From contig JAPQWV010000018.1 of the NCBI GenBank assembly GCA_027422505.1, positions 14,030,001 through 14,094,000 on the forward strand: 64,000 bases of DNA, read 5' to 3'. This document shows positions 1 to 10,596 of the stretch, piece by piece. The stretch is from Craterostigma plantagineum. Taxonomy: Eukaryota; Streptophyta; Magnoliopsida; Lamiales; Linderniaceae. The notes under the pieces were generated by a model. The model made no database searches and was not told where the DNA came from. It was given only the letters and a program-made list of their open reading frames with translations. The translations under genes were made by a program, and so were the position numbers. How positions within the stretch are numbered: position 1 is the stretch's first letter; every line of letters begins with the position of its first letter.

Positions 1-614
1 TCCATTCCTTTCGTCAACCTATAAATTGCGTCTCTATTTAACCCTTTCGTTAGCGGATCCGCTATGTTATCTTTCGATTTTACGTAATCTATCGAGATAA
101 TTCCAGTTGAGAGCAATTGTCTAAGGGTATTATGTCGACGGCGTATATGCCTCGATTTACCATTATACATCGTACTCTGTGCCCGTCCAATTGCCGAGTG
201 GCTATCGCAGTGTATGCATATAGGTGGCACCGGTTTTTCCAATTTTGGAATATCCTGTAGTAAGTGGCGTAGCCATTCAGCTTCTTCTCCACTTTTTTCT
301 AAGGCAATAAACTAAGATTCCATAGTGGACCTTGCTATTTCAGTTTGTTTTGAGGATTTCCATAACACTACAGCTCATGCTAGTGTAAACACATATCCAC
401 TTGTGCATTTTGAGTCTTTTATATCAGATATCCAATTTGCGCTAGTGTACCCTTCTAGTACAGCTGGATATTTTCCATAGTGCAATCGGAGATCACGAGT
501 ATACCGTAGGTATCTCAAAACTCTTATAATTGCAGTCCAGTGCTCCGCACTTGGATTGCTTGTGTATGAACTTAATTTGCTTATCGCATACGCGAGGTCT
601 GGCCTAGTACAACT
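1..614 (-). pseudogene. Copia-A pol C-terminus (RNase H-like end), copy 1
   Basis: Read on the minus strand, this is the end of a Ty1/Copia polyprotein. It has the TRPDLAYA segment next to the Copia-B insertion site, then the stretch with RHIRRRHNT and IDYVKSKDNIADPLTKGL typical of the last part of Copia RNase H. It is interrupted at 614 by Copia-B; the upstream half of the same gene resumes at 27,341. Frameshifts are present. The last codons and the 3' LTR of Copia-A lie left of the window, but their duplicates are visible at 37,797-38,500. Confidence 0.85.
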
Positions 615-907
615 TGTAATTCCAGATTATCCAAGAACACTTCAACAGATTAAACCTTCAATTAATATTATGAATAGTGTTTGGAGGCTTAGTGTTGAAT
701 ACGTGAAGTTTTAGAAAATGGAAACTTAGATAACAATGTAGGGTTTAGGGCTTAAAGACCTTGAATAGGTGTTAAGCCCATTGGGCCCTAACAAACCCAT
801 TACAACCTATCAACCCATCTTAAATGAAATAACACAATTAAATACATCAAAATGAAATACAAAGACTTTGAATAAATATTTTGAACACTTCTAAAATATT
901 CCTAACA
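615..907 (-). repeat. Copia-B 3' LTR, copy 1
   Basis: On the minus strand it runs from TGTTAGGAATATTTTAG to GGAATTACA. It matches 27,049-27,335 along its length with about a dozen substitutions and small indels (for example an 8-bp difference near 670). The preceding CAACT is the target duplication. Confidence 0.95.
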
Positions 908-917
908 TTCTCCCCTT
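908..917 (-). other. Copia-B polypurine tract, copy 1
   Basis: On the minus strand AAGGGGAGAA abuts the 3' LTR, the expected site of plus-strand primer formation during reverse transcription. Confidence 0.75.
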
Positions 918-955
918 AAGTGTCCAAATTACGATGAAGCCTATTATCTAAGTCT

Positions 956-3900
956 TCATTTCTTCTTCTTCGAGCGAGGAGGAGGTGGAGGTTCCCTGTG
1001 AGCTAGATATGTCTTCCTAAATCCAAGGGTGTGCTCGAACTGTCTGATGTCGTTTCTGAGCACGATTCTATCTAGGATTCCTTGGATAATTTTATCCAGA
1101 ATGTTCTGGAAGTTCTGTCCCTTTGAGTATTGTATCGTCAGGGGCCGTCTCTTGTCTTATCCTGAGTTGTTTTAGGATTATCTGCGTTGTCTCATCAGAG
1201 AACTTGGCAGCTTCTGCTAATAAGAATGCCTGCATCTGATTTTTTGTTCGTTGAAGGTATGTGATCACAGGTTGTGGTTCAAGGAAGATGTAACCTTCGC
1301 CGAATTGATCAAGATCCTTGTACCTATTATCAGGCTGTGTCAAGTTTACTTTGCTCATATTACTTTCCAAGGACATTAGAAAATCATGTGAAGCGTAGAA
1401 CTTGATCTGCCTCAGCATGCATTCTTTGATAGCTCTGTATCCTTCACGCCTTTCGCGAGTGTCGAGGATGAATTTGTTGCGATATAAGTTGTACAACTTG
1501 TTCAGTTCGCCCAATGGAAAGAAAAGAAGATCGGCTTCTGTAAATCTATCGATAGACCTGTCATACCTCTCGATCACATAGACAGGGCCTACGTATCTTC
1601 CCATCCCGCACTCTATGTTCTGGATGTCGCAGATGGCCTTTTGAGCTCTGAGGTGTTTTTTGTATTGTTCTGTCGTCATTCCACCTCTTCCTGAGCTTTC
1701 CCAGAGCATGATCTGATGACGAAGACCCTTGGGCGTTCCTCTTAGGTGCTCAAGACCTCGAAGATTCAGCTCGTTGACTTCCTTTATTTCTTCCTCCTTC
1801 CGCCAGATCCTTGGATAATAGTCTTCAAGAAAGGTGCCTTGATCTTCGCGTTTCTCCAATGAGTCTCTATGAACTCGTAACCCGGTGTCGGTCTCTCGGG
1901 CACTTGATGTCGAAGGAGGTCTGGGAGGTTTGCTTCAGGGTTTTCTCCTTGCTCCTCTTCTTCTCGATCGATACAAACGAAGTCTGACGCCGCCGCTCTT
2001 ATAATATTTCTTACATTTTCAATTCTCAGGCGGGAATCTGCTTCTGTCTCTGTTCTCGTCAGTCATTCTTCTTCTAGTATGTATTTGTCGATGTAGACCT
2101 GAGGATCTTGAGGACGAGGGGTTGTGGTTGTTTGGACTGGTTGGGTGGAGGTCCTCGAAGAGCCAGACTCAAATTCGCCAAGGGAAGTTGTCTGGTTCGG
2201 CCCTGGCGAGGCTCGTCTAACTCCGGAGGACCTTTGTGGTGGTGGATTGGATGATCGGGATCGGGAACCAGCTTCACGAATCTGAACTCCTCTTCTTCGT
2301 CCACGACTACCTGTTGTGGTTCTTTGTCTCTTGTTCTCCCCCTCAGTACCATCCTGGTCGTCAGGATCATCATGACGATGCTTCTGGCTGGGGCCTTCTT
2401 GACGACAGGTAGTCGGGTCAGGTATAACTCCACCCGCAATCAGCTTTCGGTACAGGTTTTCTTCTTTTGGATTTTGTTGATTGTCGAGTTCAAGGAGTCG
2501 AGAGATTCCGATGTCGAAGAGCTGGAGTAAGGGCATGTGGTAGGGATCAGTTGGACTTGATGCTCTTGGTGGTAAAGAGATGTTCCTAGGTTGCAACGAC
2601 GGTTGTTCCGCCATGGGACCCTTTCCTTTGTCCATTGAGGTGGTTTAGACTGCAGCCCTAATGAGTCCTTGAACCCGCGGTATGGTGATGGTTTCCAAGA
2701 ACTCATATAGGTGATTCTCCAGGTAGGCCGTTGTCACACCTATAGGAGTTGTAGAAGGTGCTCCGGCGCCGCTAGGGTTAGCCGTTATCACACGTTCAGA
2801 ACTAAGTTCTGTACGGTGGCCCTCGTCAACCGAAGTCTGTCGTACTTCAGTAACCTTGGATCTTCCGACCTCTCCTTGCGATGCATCTCGAGGAGATGGT
2901 GCTCGAGGAGATGGTGGCCCTTGTGTGGAGCTTTCACCGGGGCCACTTCCCGTTGGCACACGTCCAGGACTAGGTCCTGTACGGTGGCTCTCGGATGGTG
3001 AGCTGCTGAGATCATCATCATCCGAGAGGCTTCCGTCCAATCCTCGAAAGGCCTCAATCGTGGGCTCTTCTATGGACGTTGAGGCCTGTTAGACAGGCTG
3101 AGTCTCGGGTTGTGTCGTATGTATAGTGACATTTTCGAGTGGAAGTGACACTTGACCCGAGGTGACAGTGATTTGGGGGGTGTGTAGTGGATTTTGAGAC
3201 ACTTGTCTGTTAGGAGACAAGTGAATGGTCAGGCTCGGGTTGTGTTTGCGCCGTTGGGTCGGGTTCGGCGACTTCTACCCTAGGGAGTGACCTGGCCTTT
3301 TCTGACTGAGGGACTTCAGATGTTAATATCTCAGAAACAACTGTTTGTTGTTGTTCGATCTGTTCAGGCCGTGGTTATTGTTCGAGTGTTTGTTCTGGGA
3401 TGGTTTGTTGAGGGGTAAGTTGCGATTGTTGAGTGATTGTCAATGTTTCGGTGGTTTCTCTCTGTTCGTCGGTCTCCCTCACACTCTCACTAACCCCTGG
3501 GTTAGACTCGGGTGGGTTTTCCTGAGTCATGGAGTGGGGTTGCCTGAGTCATGGGGTGGGGTTAGACTCTCTCACACTCTCACACATCTATGTTGTATTT
3601 CTGGCAGTAGGCTTCTATATTTTTTGGGCTAGCTAGGGTTAGTAACTCGCGCGAAATCGGCATAGATGTGCGCGAGTACTTTCCGTCAGTCTTTCCTTTT
3701 TGAAGAAATTTGAGTTTGGGTGGTCTGTGGTTTTCTTCTTCTGGTCGTGGTGGTATCCCGGTGTTGTGGTCATAAAGTGGTGGATCATTAGTGAGAACCA
3801 CCGGGGATAGGGCAAGTTCTGTGGCTTCTTCGATTTTGACTTCGATCTCTGATGAAGCTGATCGTCCAGGTCAGATGTGATCAGCTTGGCATAGTCGTAA

Positions 3901-4443
3901 CTTTTCCTGAAGACGATTCCGTGGAAGATCCGAAGAATTGTGAGGTTGCATCTGTCCCAGCCTAAGTGCTTCGGTGAGCAGCACTTGTTGACAATTGGAA
4001 AAAGAGTTTGCAATGGATGTGGAATCATTGATTGCTGAAAACGGGAGACAAACTCGAGTGAGGTGTAGTAACCCATTTTGAGCATGTCGGCGATGAGCTC
4101 GTCTTCGGATACCTCATGTTCATATTCAGGTTGGCTTGGCAGCCGAAGAACTCATCGAATGAATTCTCTGGTGATGTGTACCGTCTCGTTTGCAATCTGG
4201 GCCTCACAAAAAAGTGTTGTTGTCTTTAGCTACTTTTGTGGTTATCGTCCCCCAAAATTGTTGAAGGTTGACTGTAGGGACTTGGACTGATGCTGAGAAG
4301 GCGTACCCAAGATGGTGGCTTCTCAAAATGGATGGGATGATCTCTTCTTGACACTTGAAAGTGTTCAAGTCGAGTTCGTAGTTGTAGTCTCTGATCACAA
4401 TCCACTTCGAAGTTGAGAAAACATTGTCCGCTGGTGTCGTCAT
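956..4443 (-). pseudogene. Copia-B extra post-pol ORF (env-like position), frameshifted
   Basis: The minus-strand start is chosen at the ATG at 4,443, which begins MTTPADNVFSTSKW; the stop is at 956-958. The N-terminal third (about 4,443-3,640) has the pattern of a protein often found fused to or downstream of plant retrotransposon genes: a YAFSASVQVP / LQQFWGTI segment, a REFIR..LRLP helix, a region with RIFHGIVFRKSYDYA, and PYPRWFSLMI. A Gln/Ser/Thr/Pro-rich linker follows (3,630-2,063). The C-terminal part (1,859-956) has FTEADLLFFPLGELNKLYNL and SNMSKVNLTQP and ends in a PPPPPRSKKKK tail. There are frameshifts near 4,208, 3,640 and 1,110 and an internal stop near 4,155, so no intact protein is made. 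Function is not established. An acceptor site 18 bases before the ATG suggests a spliced transcript. Confidence 0.75.
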
Positions 4444-4461
4444 TTTTTGGACACCGGGTTC

Positions 4462-5385
4462 CTGTCGAAACTGGACCATGAGAGAAAACGAGATTAGGAT
4501 ATAAAACATGATATGAGTATGCATATGAATAGTGTGGCTAATATTTGAATTTGGATAATAATATATTCGGCCCATCACTATTTGGCCCAAATGCATTATG
4601 AAGAGATGATCGAAATTTTTTCTAAGTGTGGTTTACGAAGCTGAGTAAAGATCAGTTCAAAATTTTACAAAGTAAGTTTCGCGAATCAGTTTGAAAGATC
4701 GTGTTTGACTTAGTTCGCGAATTGGATTTTAAAGGACTTCGCAAGTTTGATATTGCGAATTCAAAGATGCACGGGCCAAAGATAAAAGAGAGTCAGATTG
4801 ACTAAGAACTTCCGTAATTTTGCCACGTGTGGACTGCGAATTGGTTTAAAAGAACTTTGCGAATTTCATATTGCGAACTCAACGATTCGCGAAATTGACT
4901 TGGTGAAACATGAAGTGCGAAACATCAGTTCGCGAATTGCATCTTGCGAAAATGAAGATTCGCGAACTTAGAATTCACAAAGCAGAAAGGTCAATCAGTC
5001 AAATTCGTGAAACTAAAAGTACGGAATTCGCAATCCCGTTGAAATCTTTTAAAAAATACTTCGCAAATTTTACTTGGTCAGAAAAATGGAATTCGCAAAA
5101 CACATACTTGAACGATCAAGAAGTTATTTTTCTTTAACCTATTTCGAACCCTAATTTCCTTTTCAGCGAAACTCCATTAAAACACGGAAATTTCAAAAAT
5201 CGAAGTCCAAAATTAAAGAAGATGATAAATTCTCAAGAAACAACTTTAAACTTCGAACTCCCTAAAGTAAAAATCAAGCTAATTTCTCCAGATAAGTGGA
5301 AAAGGTCCTGTTTTCCTGCAAGAAATCGATACCTGCAAACATAAAAAAAAAAAACTGGAAAGGAGTTAGAGACCGTGTTTCTTAC
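4462..5385 (-). other. Predicted leader intron of the Copia-B post-pol ORF
   Basis: On the minus strand a donor (GTAGGG|GTAAGAAAC, 5,385) and an acceptor preceded by a pyrimidine-rich stretch (TTTCGACAG|GAACCC, 4,462) bracket 924 bases. The ORF start codon follows 18 bases after the acceptor. The stretch upstream of the donor (5,386-5,470) reads like a plant 5' UTR. This is inferred from splice-site consensus only. The parallel with the Gypsy leader intron at 18,242-18,689 supports it. Confidence 0.45.
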
Positions 5386-5990
5386 CCCTACGAAATCGGT
5401 GAGTGTGTGAGAGTATTTTAGAGTGGATAAACACAGGAAAGCAGCAAGAACGAAGATCGACGAGGTTTAATGAGGGCGGTCTGTTTTTGTGATAGAGACA
5501 GCTTGAAGAGAGTTTGTGAAATAAGAATTGGGAATTCGCGAATTAGGTTAAGTAAATTTCGCGGGCCGAAAGGTTGAAGTTTAAGTTGAAATTGGGCCGC
5601 GAAAACTTAAGAAGAAGTAGGTCCACCACCGGTTTGCGAAGTTAAAGTGGTTATGCGAATTGTAGTTCGCGAAGTCTCCAATTTGTGAACTACTAGTGAA
5701 GATTTGACTAGTCAACTTTTGAATGGCTTCGCGAATTGTGACACGGTGATTTCATGAAATTGAGTCCGCGAATCTTGAGTTCGCGAATTGAGTCTCCGAT
5801 TCGCGAACTAGTATGGTCCGAGAAACTTCGCAGGCCTGTAGATTTGGGCCGCAGAGTGTTTTGACAGACAGGCCCATAACGAATTTTGAAACATAAAAGT
5901 CCAAGGAAATTCGATTGAAGATATAAAATGATGTACTGATTCGCGAACTAGACTGAGAATTTGACGAATCCAATTGAGGAATTCGCGAAT
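4640..5990. repeat. TTCGCGAA palindrome array in Copia-B
   Basis: I count at least twelve exact TTCGCGAA octamers and many one-mismatch forms (TTCGCAA, TTGCGAA, TTGTGAA) spread irregularly, usually inside GAATTCGCGAATT-like contexts. They lie between the post-pol ORF and the antisense small gene. The spacing is not that of a tandem repeat, which suggests clustered binding sites or selection for self-complementary CpG words. Confidence 0.85.
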
Positions 5991-6161
5991 TTGGGTTAAA
6001 GGAGCCTTTTATTTTTGAAAAATTTTGATGAATTAAAGTGTTGAAAAACGAATCATCACTAGTCTTGATATGCGAAAATTTTCTACTGATCTAAGACGTA
6101 GAATTCAAAAATTAGCTCTATAACATCAATTTTAACTCTATTAAACACCACAATAACTATC

Positions 6162-6331
6162 AAATCGAAGAGTTTTTCAAAATCGATTTGTCTGATGCAA
6201 AATCAGAAAAATCGACTTAGAAAGCACCGCTTTCTTTCGCGGTGCTGAACCCTCAAGTCAAAAAATCGTCTGTATTAATTATGTTTGTCGGGACAATAAC
6301 GATATTATTGTTCAATTCGTGCCTATATAAG
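6162..6331 (+). promoter_or_regulatory. Putative promoter of the antisense small gene in Copia-B, copy 1
   Basis: A TATA box (TATATAAG, 6,324-6,331) lies 97 bases before the ATG of the small ORF. Blocks upstream (ATCGAAGAGTTTTTC, TCAAGTCAAAAAATCGTCTG, ATAACGAT, TTCGTGCCTATA) match in the same order the region before the Gypsy small ORF (16,368-16,540, minus strand). An 8-bp perfect stem, AGCACCGC/GCGGTGCT with an 8-base loop, lies at 6,223-6,246. Confidence 0.65.
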
Positions 6332-6420
6332 AACATGACTCTACCCTCACCATAACATCATAGATCAACAAATTACTCATCGTGTGTTTTCTTGTTTTCG
6401 CATTATCATCACACACACCG

Positions 6421-6594
6421 ATGAATTGGCAGAAGCAAGATGAAGAAACTAAGACCAAGGAAAAGGCAGAGTTAAGGCGTAATTTTGAGCACAATTTGAA
6501 TATGCTGGCATTTGAGTTTTTCCTTCTTTTGTGCTTATTCGTCGCTTTACTCGCTGTTCTGTTTTGGGTCCTTACAGGGCGTACTAGCTTTTGA
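6421..6594 (+). CDS. Antisense small membrane protein, MNW family (57 aa), in Copia-B copy 1
   Basis: The ATG at 6,421 is the first ATG after the TATA box and is the one conserved in the Gypsy homologue; a longer reading from a GTG at 6,382 is less likely. The protein has a charged N-terminus rich in Lys/Glu (residues 4-22), a conserved HNLNML motif (24-29), one hydrophobic segment (about 30-51, FFLLLCLFVALLAVLFWVL) and a short polar tail. There is no signal-peptide-like N-terminus, so a single-pass tail-anchor-like membrane protein is likely. It is encoded opposite to Copia-B transcription, between pol and the post-pol ORF. AATAAA occurs at about 6,736 and near 6,975. The homologue at 16,111-16,275 shares about half of the aligned residues in the C-terminal 40. 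I do not recognise the family and assign no function. Confidence 0.7.
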   Translation: MNWQKQDEETKTKEKAELRRNFEHNLNMLAFEFFLLLCLFVALLAVLFWVLTGRTSF

Positions 6595-6710
6595 GAGTAA
6601 TTTGCGTATTATGAATGTTTTATGTATTCGGAGAGTCTTACGTATTTCAGTGTATTCTTCGTATTTTAAGATTTATGAATCGTTGAGAAATCAGCTTGTG
6701 ACAAACACTT

Positions 6711-6930
6711 ACTCCCCCTCAATATTTTGATTTTGAATAAAACTCCCCCTAAATAAAATAGTTTAAGGAAACTCCCACTAAATAAAATGCCTATCGAGAA
6801 TCTGAAAATTTGTTAACTCACTTACTCCCCCTCAATGCATGGATATAACTATCGAGAATCTGAAAATTTGTTAACTCACTTACTCCCCCTCGATGCATGA
6901 TATAACATTTCTCCCCCTCGATGTAGTCAG
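6711..6930 (-). repeat. Cluster of polypurine tracts after Copia-B pol
   Basis: On the minus strand at least five AGGGGGAG-type tracts occur in about 220 bases. A unit of roughly 57 bp (ATCGAGAATCTGAAAATTTG followed by TTAACTCACTTACTCCCCCTC) is tandemly repeated at 6,791-6,906. Multiple polypurine tracts between pol and the 3' end are a known trait of Sirevirus-type Copia elements. Confidence 0.7.
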
Positions 6931-7099
6931 CAGTGGCTCTACATCGACTTATTGTAAACGAAGAAAACTTTATTGATAAATAAAACGAAATCCTAGAGAT
7001 GGAAAAAAAATTAACTAACTAACAAACACACACAGAACCAAAAAGTTCAAATGCAGAGTTGATAGACAAGTAATGGACCATTGGGAGGCATAATCGATA

Positions 7100-9920
7100 T
7101 TAGAGATTGAGATTCAACATCCCCAGCTTTGCAACTAAGAATTGGAATCGTTTCTCATCCAATGCCTTTGTAAACAAATCTGCCAGTTGAATCTCTGTAT
7201 TGACAAAGTACATTTCTATTATGCCTCTTTCTACTTGGTCCTTTATGAAATGATACCTTATGTCTATGTGCTTAGTGCGTGACTGGTGAACAGGATTGCA
7301 CGCAATTGCTATGGCACTTTTAGAATCACAGGAATTTTATTGAAATCGAACACGTAGTCTCGTAGTTGAGTTCTTATCCACAAAATTTGTGAGCAACAAC
7401 TTGCAGCATCTACATATTCTTCTTCTGCTGTAGAAGTTGACACACAATTTTGTTTCTTAGAAGCCCAACATACGAGTTATCTCCAACGAATTGGATGTTG
7501 CCTGAGGTTCCTGTCTAATCTGCAGCGTGCGAAATCTGCATCAGAATACCCTATAAGTTTCATACCTGAGTTCTTAGGATACCAAAGCCCGAGGTCAGGT
7601 GTGCCTTTTAGATACTTTAATATTCTCTTGACAGCGTGAAGATGTGATCCTTGGGATTAGCTTGAAACCTTGCGCAAAGACATGTGGAGAATAGAATATC
7701 GGGTTGGTTGGCAGTGAGATAGAGCAGGGACCCAATAATTCCTCTGTAGTGGGTATCATCTACAGGTTCACCCAAGTGATCTGCGTCGAGTGTGCACGAG
7801 GTCGACATTGGAGTACTTGACGATTCTCTCTTGGCGATCCCATATTTTTGAGAATGTCTTGGATGTACTTGGACTGATTGATAAATATCCCATCCCGAAG
7901 TTGCTTGATCTGTAGTCCAAGGAAGAAAGACATTTCTCCCATCACACTCATTTCAAACTGGGATTTCATCAAATTGTTGAATTCGACACAGAGTTTCGGG
8001 TTGATAGAGCCGTAAATGATGTCATCCACGTAGATCTGCACAAGCATGATATCTGAACCATTTTTCTTGACGAACAGTGTGGTATCAATTTTCCCTTTAG
8101 TGAAGCCTGAGTTGAAAAGGAAGTCGGATAAAACCTCGTATCAGGCCCTTGGAGCTTGCTTTAGCCCATATTTGCCTTGTCAAGTTTTTAAACGAAGTCC
8201 GGATGTTCCGTATTAAGAAATCCGTCTTGCTGTGACACATACACTTCTTCCTTCAAAATTCCATTTAAGAAGGCAGTCTTTAGGTCCATTTGATAGACAG
8301 TAATGTCTTTGTGGGCTGCATATGCTAGAAATAATCTGATCGCTTCAATTCTTGCTACAGGGGCAAAAAGTTTCATCGTAGTCGATTCCTTCTTGCTGAT
8401 TGTACCCCTTAGCTACAAGCCTAGCCTTGTTACGGATTACCACACCATCCTCGTCTTTTTTGTTCTTAAATACCCATTTTGTTCCGATCACTGTCTTTCC
8501 TTTTGGATGAGGAACTAAGTTCCAAACCTTGAGATGCTCGAACTGATTGATTAATTCTTGCTTGGCTACTATCCAGTTTGGATCACGTAGTGCATCGATT
8601 ACTCTGGTAGGTTCTGTTTGGCTCAAGAAACAAATAAAATGACACTCATTGCCGTTTGGCTACTCGAGGACTCTCCTATTTCCATATGTGATCGAGTAGA
8701 ACCTATTAATGTTAGTTCGAGTCCTGACCTGCTTTGTCAGAAATAATTTCTAGATCCTCCTCAAAAGTGACATTTGCACTTTCAATGATCATTCTCCTTT
8801 CACGAAGATATACCCCTATACGCCTTAGATGCGCAGAGTAGCCCACAAAGATTCCTTCAGTAGCCTTTGGGTCTAGCTTAAATTTGTCTTCTCGGTCGTT
8901 GGCGACGAAGCATTTGCATCCAAAGATCCTCAAGTGGGCAATGTTAGGTAATCTTTCGTTTATTAGTTCATAAGGTGTCTTTCCAAATCTTAGATGAATG
9001 TTTGTTCTATTATGAGTATAGCAAGCAGTGTTCATTGCTTCTGCCCAAAGAAAATGAGGTAGTGATGATTGTATGAGCATTGTCCGGACAACATCTACAA
9101 GCGTTCGATTTCGCCTTTCACGACTCCATTCCGTTGAGGCGTGTGGACAGCGGAGAAATATTGAGTAATCCCTATAGATTCGTAGAAGTCACTGAGCTGT
9201 TGATTTTTGAATTATGTTCCATTGTCGGATCGAATTACTTAACATTGCGTTGTAGCAAGTTCTGCATTGTCCTGATAAGATTTGGAATGTATTCAATGGT
9301 CTTTGATTTTGTCCGTATAAAGCGGACCCAAGTATAGCGTGAGTAGTTGTCTACAATAACCATCATATATCGTTTTCCACTGAAGCTATCCGTTTGAATT
9401 GGACCACATAAATCGATGTGTAATAGCTCCAGTGGATGTTGAGTCGATGATGTGTTTTTGTAGGGTGAGACGCCTTTTTCATTTTGCCTTTCTCACAATC
9501 TGAGCACAGATGTTCCTTTTGGTACTTTAGTGACGGAAGTCCAATAGCCAGTTTGTTATTTGACAGCTTGTTGAGAGTCTTGAAGTTAAGATGGGATAGC
9601 CGCAGGTGCCATAAATCATTCTGAACTGATGTTGCTTTGGAGATTAGGCAAATGGTTGTTTTTGGTCTGACGGTTCTAATGTCGATGGTATATAGATTTG
9701 TTTTACGAGTTCCTGTGTGAAGTTCTTCACCATCAGCATTGAGAATTTTGCAAGTTCTCTTTTGAAACACAACTTGGAGTCCGATGTCACTGAACTGTCC
9801 TATAGATAACAGGTTGTGTGTCAGCCCTTCGACATAGGAAACTTCCTTGATTGTGAGTCGATTGCATATTAGATCTCCATAACCAAGGATTCTGGCTCCA
9901 TTGTTGTTTCCAAAGCGTAC
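7100..9920 (-). pseudogene. Copia-B pol, integrase-RT-RNase H part, copy 1
   Basis: On the minus strand from the Gypsy insertion: pre-integrase/integrase zinc region with HLRLSHLNF and CSDCEKGK (about 9,640-9,470); integrase core to its C-terminus ending near 8,760; then RT, with GTKWVFKNKKDEDG (about 8,490), [13 protein letters not shown] (about 8,290) and the catalytic YVDD at about 8,027. RNase H-like sequence follows and ends ADLFTKALDEKRFQFLVAKL with a TAA at 7,100-7,102. This polyprotein copies RNA into DNA and integrates it. Several frameshifts (near 8,720, 8,365, 8,170 and 7,830) make it inactive. Target duplication CGTAC of the Gypsy is at 9,916-9,920. Confidence 0.9.
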
Positions 9921-10084
9921 TGATAAACGTATTTTAATACGTTTATTGTTGTATTCATGGGGTTATAATAGAGTATTTTTAGTCATTCCATGCATCTATT
10001 GGCTCTATTTACACTCATTTAAACTTCGAACGGTTATAGAGCGAAAAGGAACGAAAACGAGGCGAAAACCACGCAAAATGGCCA

Positions 10085-10560
10085 AGTTTGAAGTTGTCAG
10101 GCCTCTATCACAGCCGTGAATCATCTCGCACGAGGCCGTGAACGAAGGCAGTAGGTCGAGTTACGCGAGTCACGGCCCCGAATCTCCTCGCAAGAGGCCG
10201 TGAAACAGGGCAGTAGCTCGAGATGTTGCAGTCACGGCCGTGAACCTTTATGCACGAAGCCGTGAACCTGGACAGAGAGTGGAGATGGAAAAGACCTTAA
10301 GTGTCACGGCCGTGAGCGACATGCAATTAACCGTGACTCTCGACAGAAAAAAAAAGCTACGCAAACACTGCCCATTGTCACGGCCGTGACTCATTAAGCA
10401 AGAGGTCGTGACCTATGGCAGGAAGTCAAGATTTAGGGATTAAGCCGTCGTCACGGCCATGACTCCTTATGCAAAAGGCCGTGAAGGGTTTAAGAAAGGC
10501 GAAAAGTCAGCCTAATTGCATCTGTCACGGCCGGCCCGCTAAGCGGCCGTGAACGTGCCA
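10085..10560. repeat. TCACGGCCGTGA palindrome array in Gypsy 5' LTR, copy 1
   Basis: Exact or near copies of the 12-bp palindrome TCACGGCCGTGA recur about every 70 bp. Each is followed some 20 bp later by a half-site of the type GCAAGAGGCCGTGA. The array ends just upstream of the LTR TATA box, the expected place for enhancer sites. The 3' LTR and the internal region before the post-pol ORF carry the same array. Confidence 0.85.
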
Positions 10561-10589
10561 AATTTCAAGGTTAAGGCCCAAATTCGAAG

Positions 10590-10596
10590 CATAAAA
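10590..10596 (+). promoter_or_regulatory. Putative LTR TATA box
   Basis: CATAAAA followed by GGGG lies immediately after the palindrome array and is conserved at about 22,387 in the 3' LTR (CATAAAAGG). This fits the U3/R boundary of an LTR promoter. Confidence 0.5.

Noticed and set aside
2074..3092. Several overlapping ORFs of 68-131 aa on both strands
   Set aside because: They are alternative frames of the Ser/Pro/Gln-rich linker of the Copia-B post-pol ORF.
4640..5990. Satellite or CRISPR-like array
   Set aside because: Spacing is irregular, there is no constant spacer length and the organism is a plant.
9080..9337. 85-aa plus-strand ORF
   Set aside because: Antisense shadow of the Copia-B integrase core.
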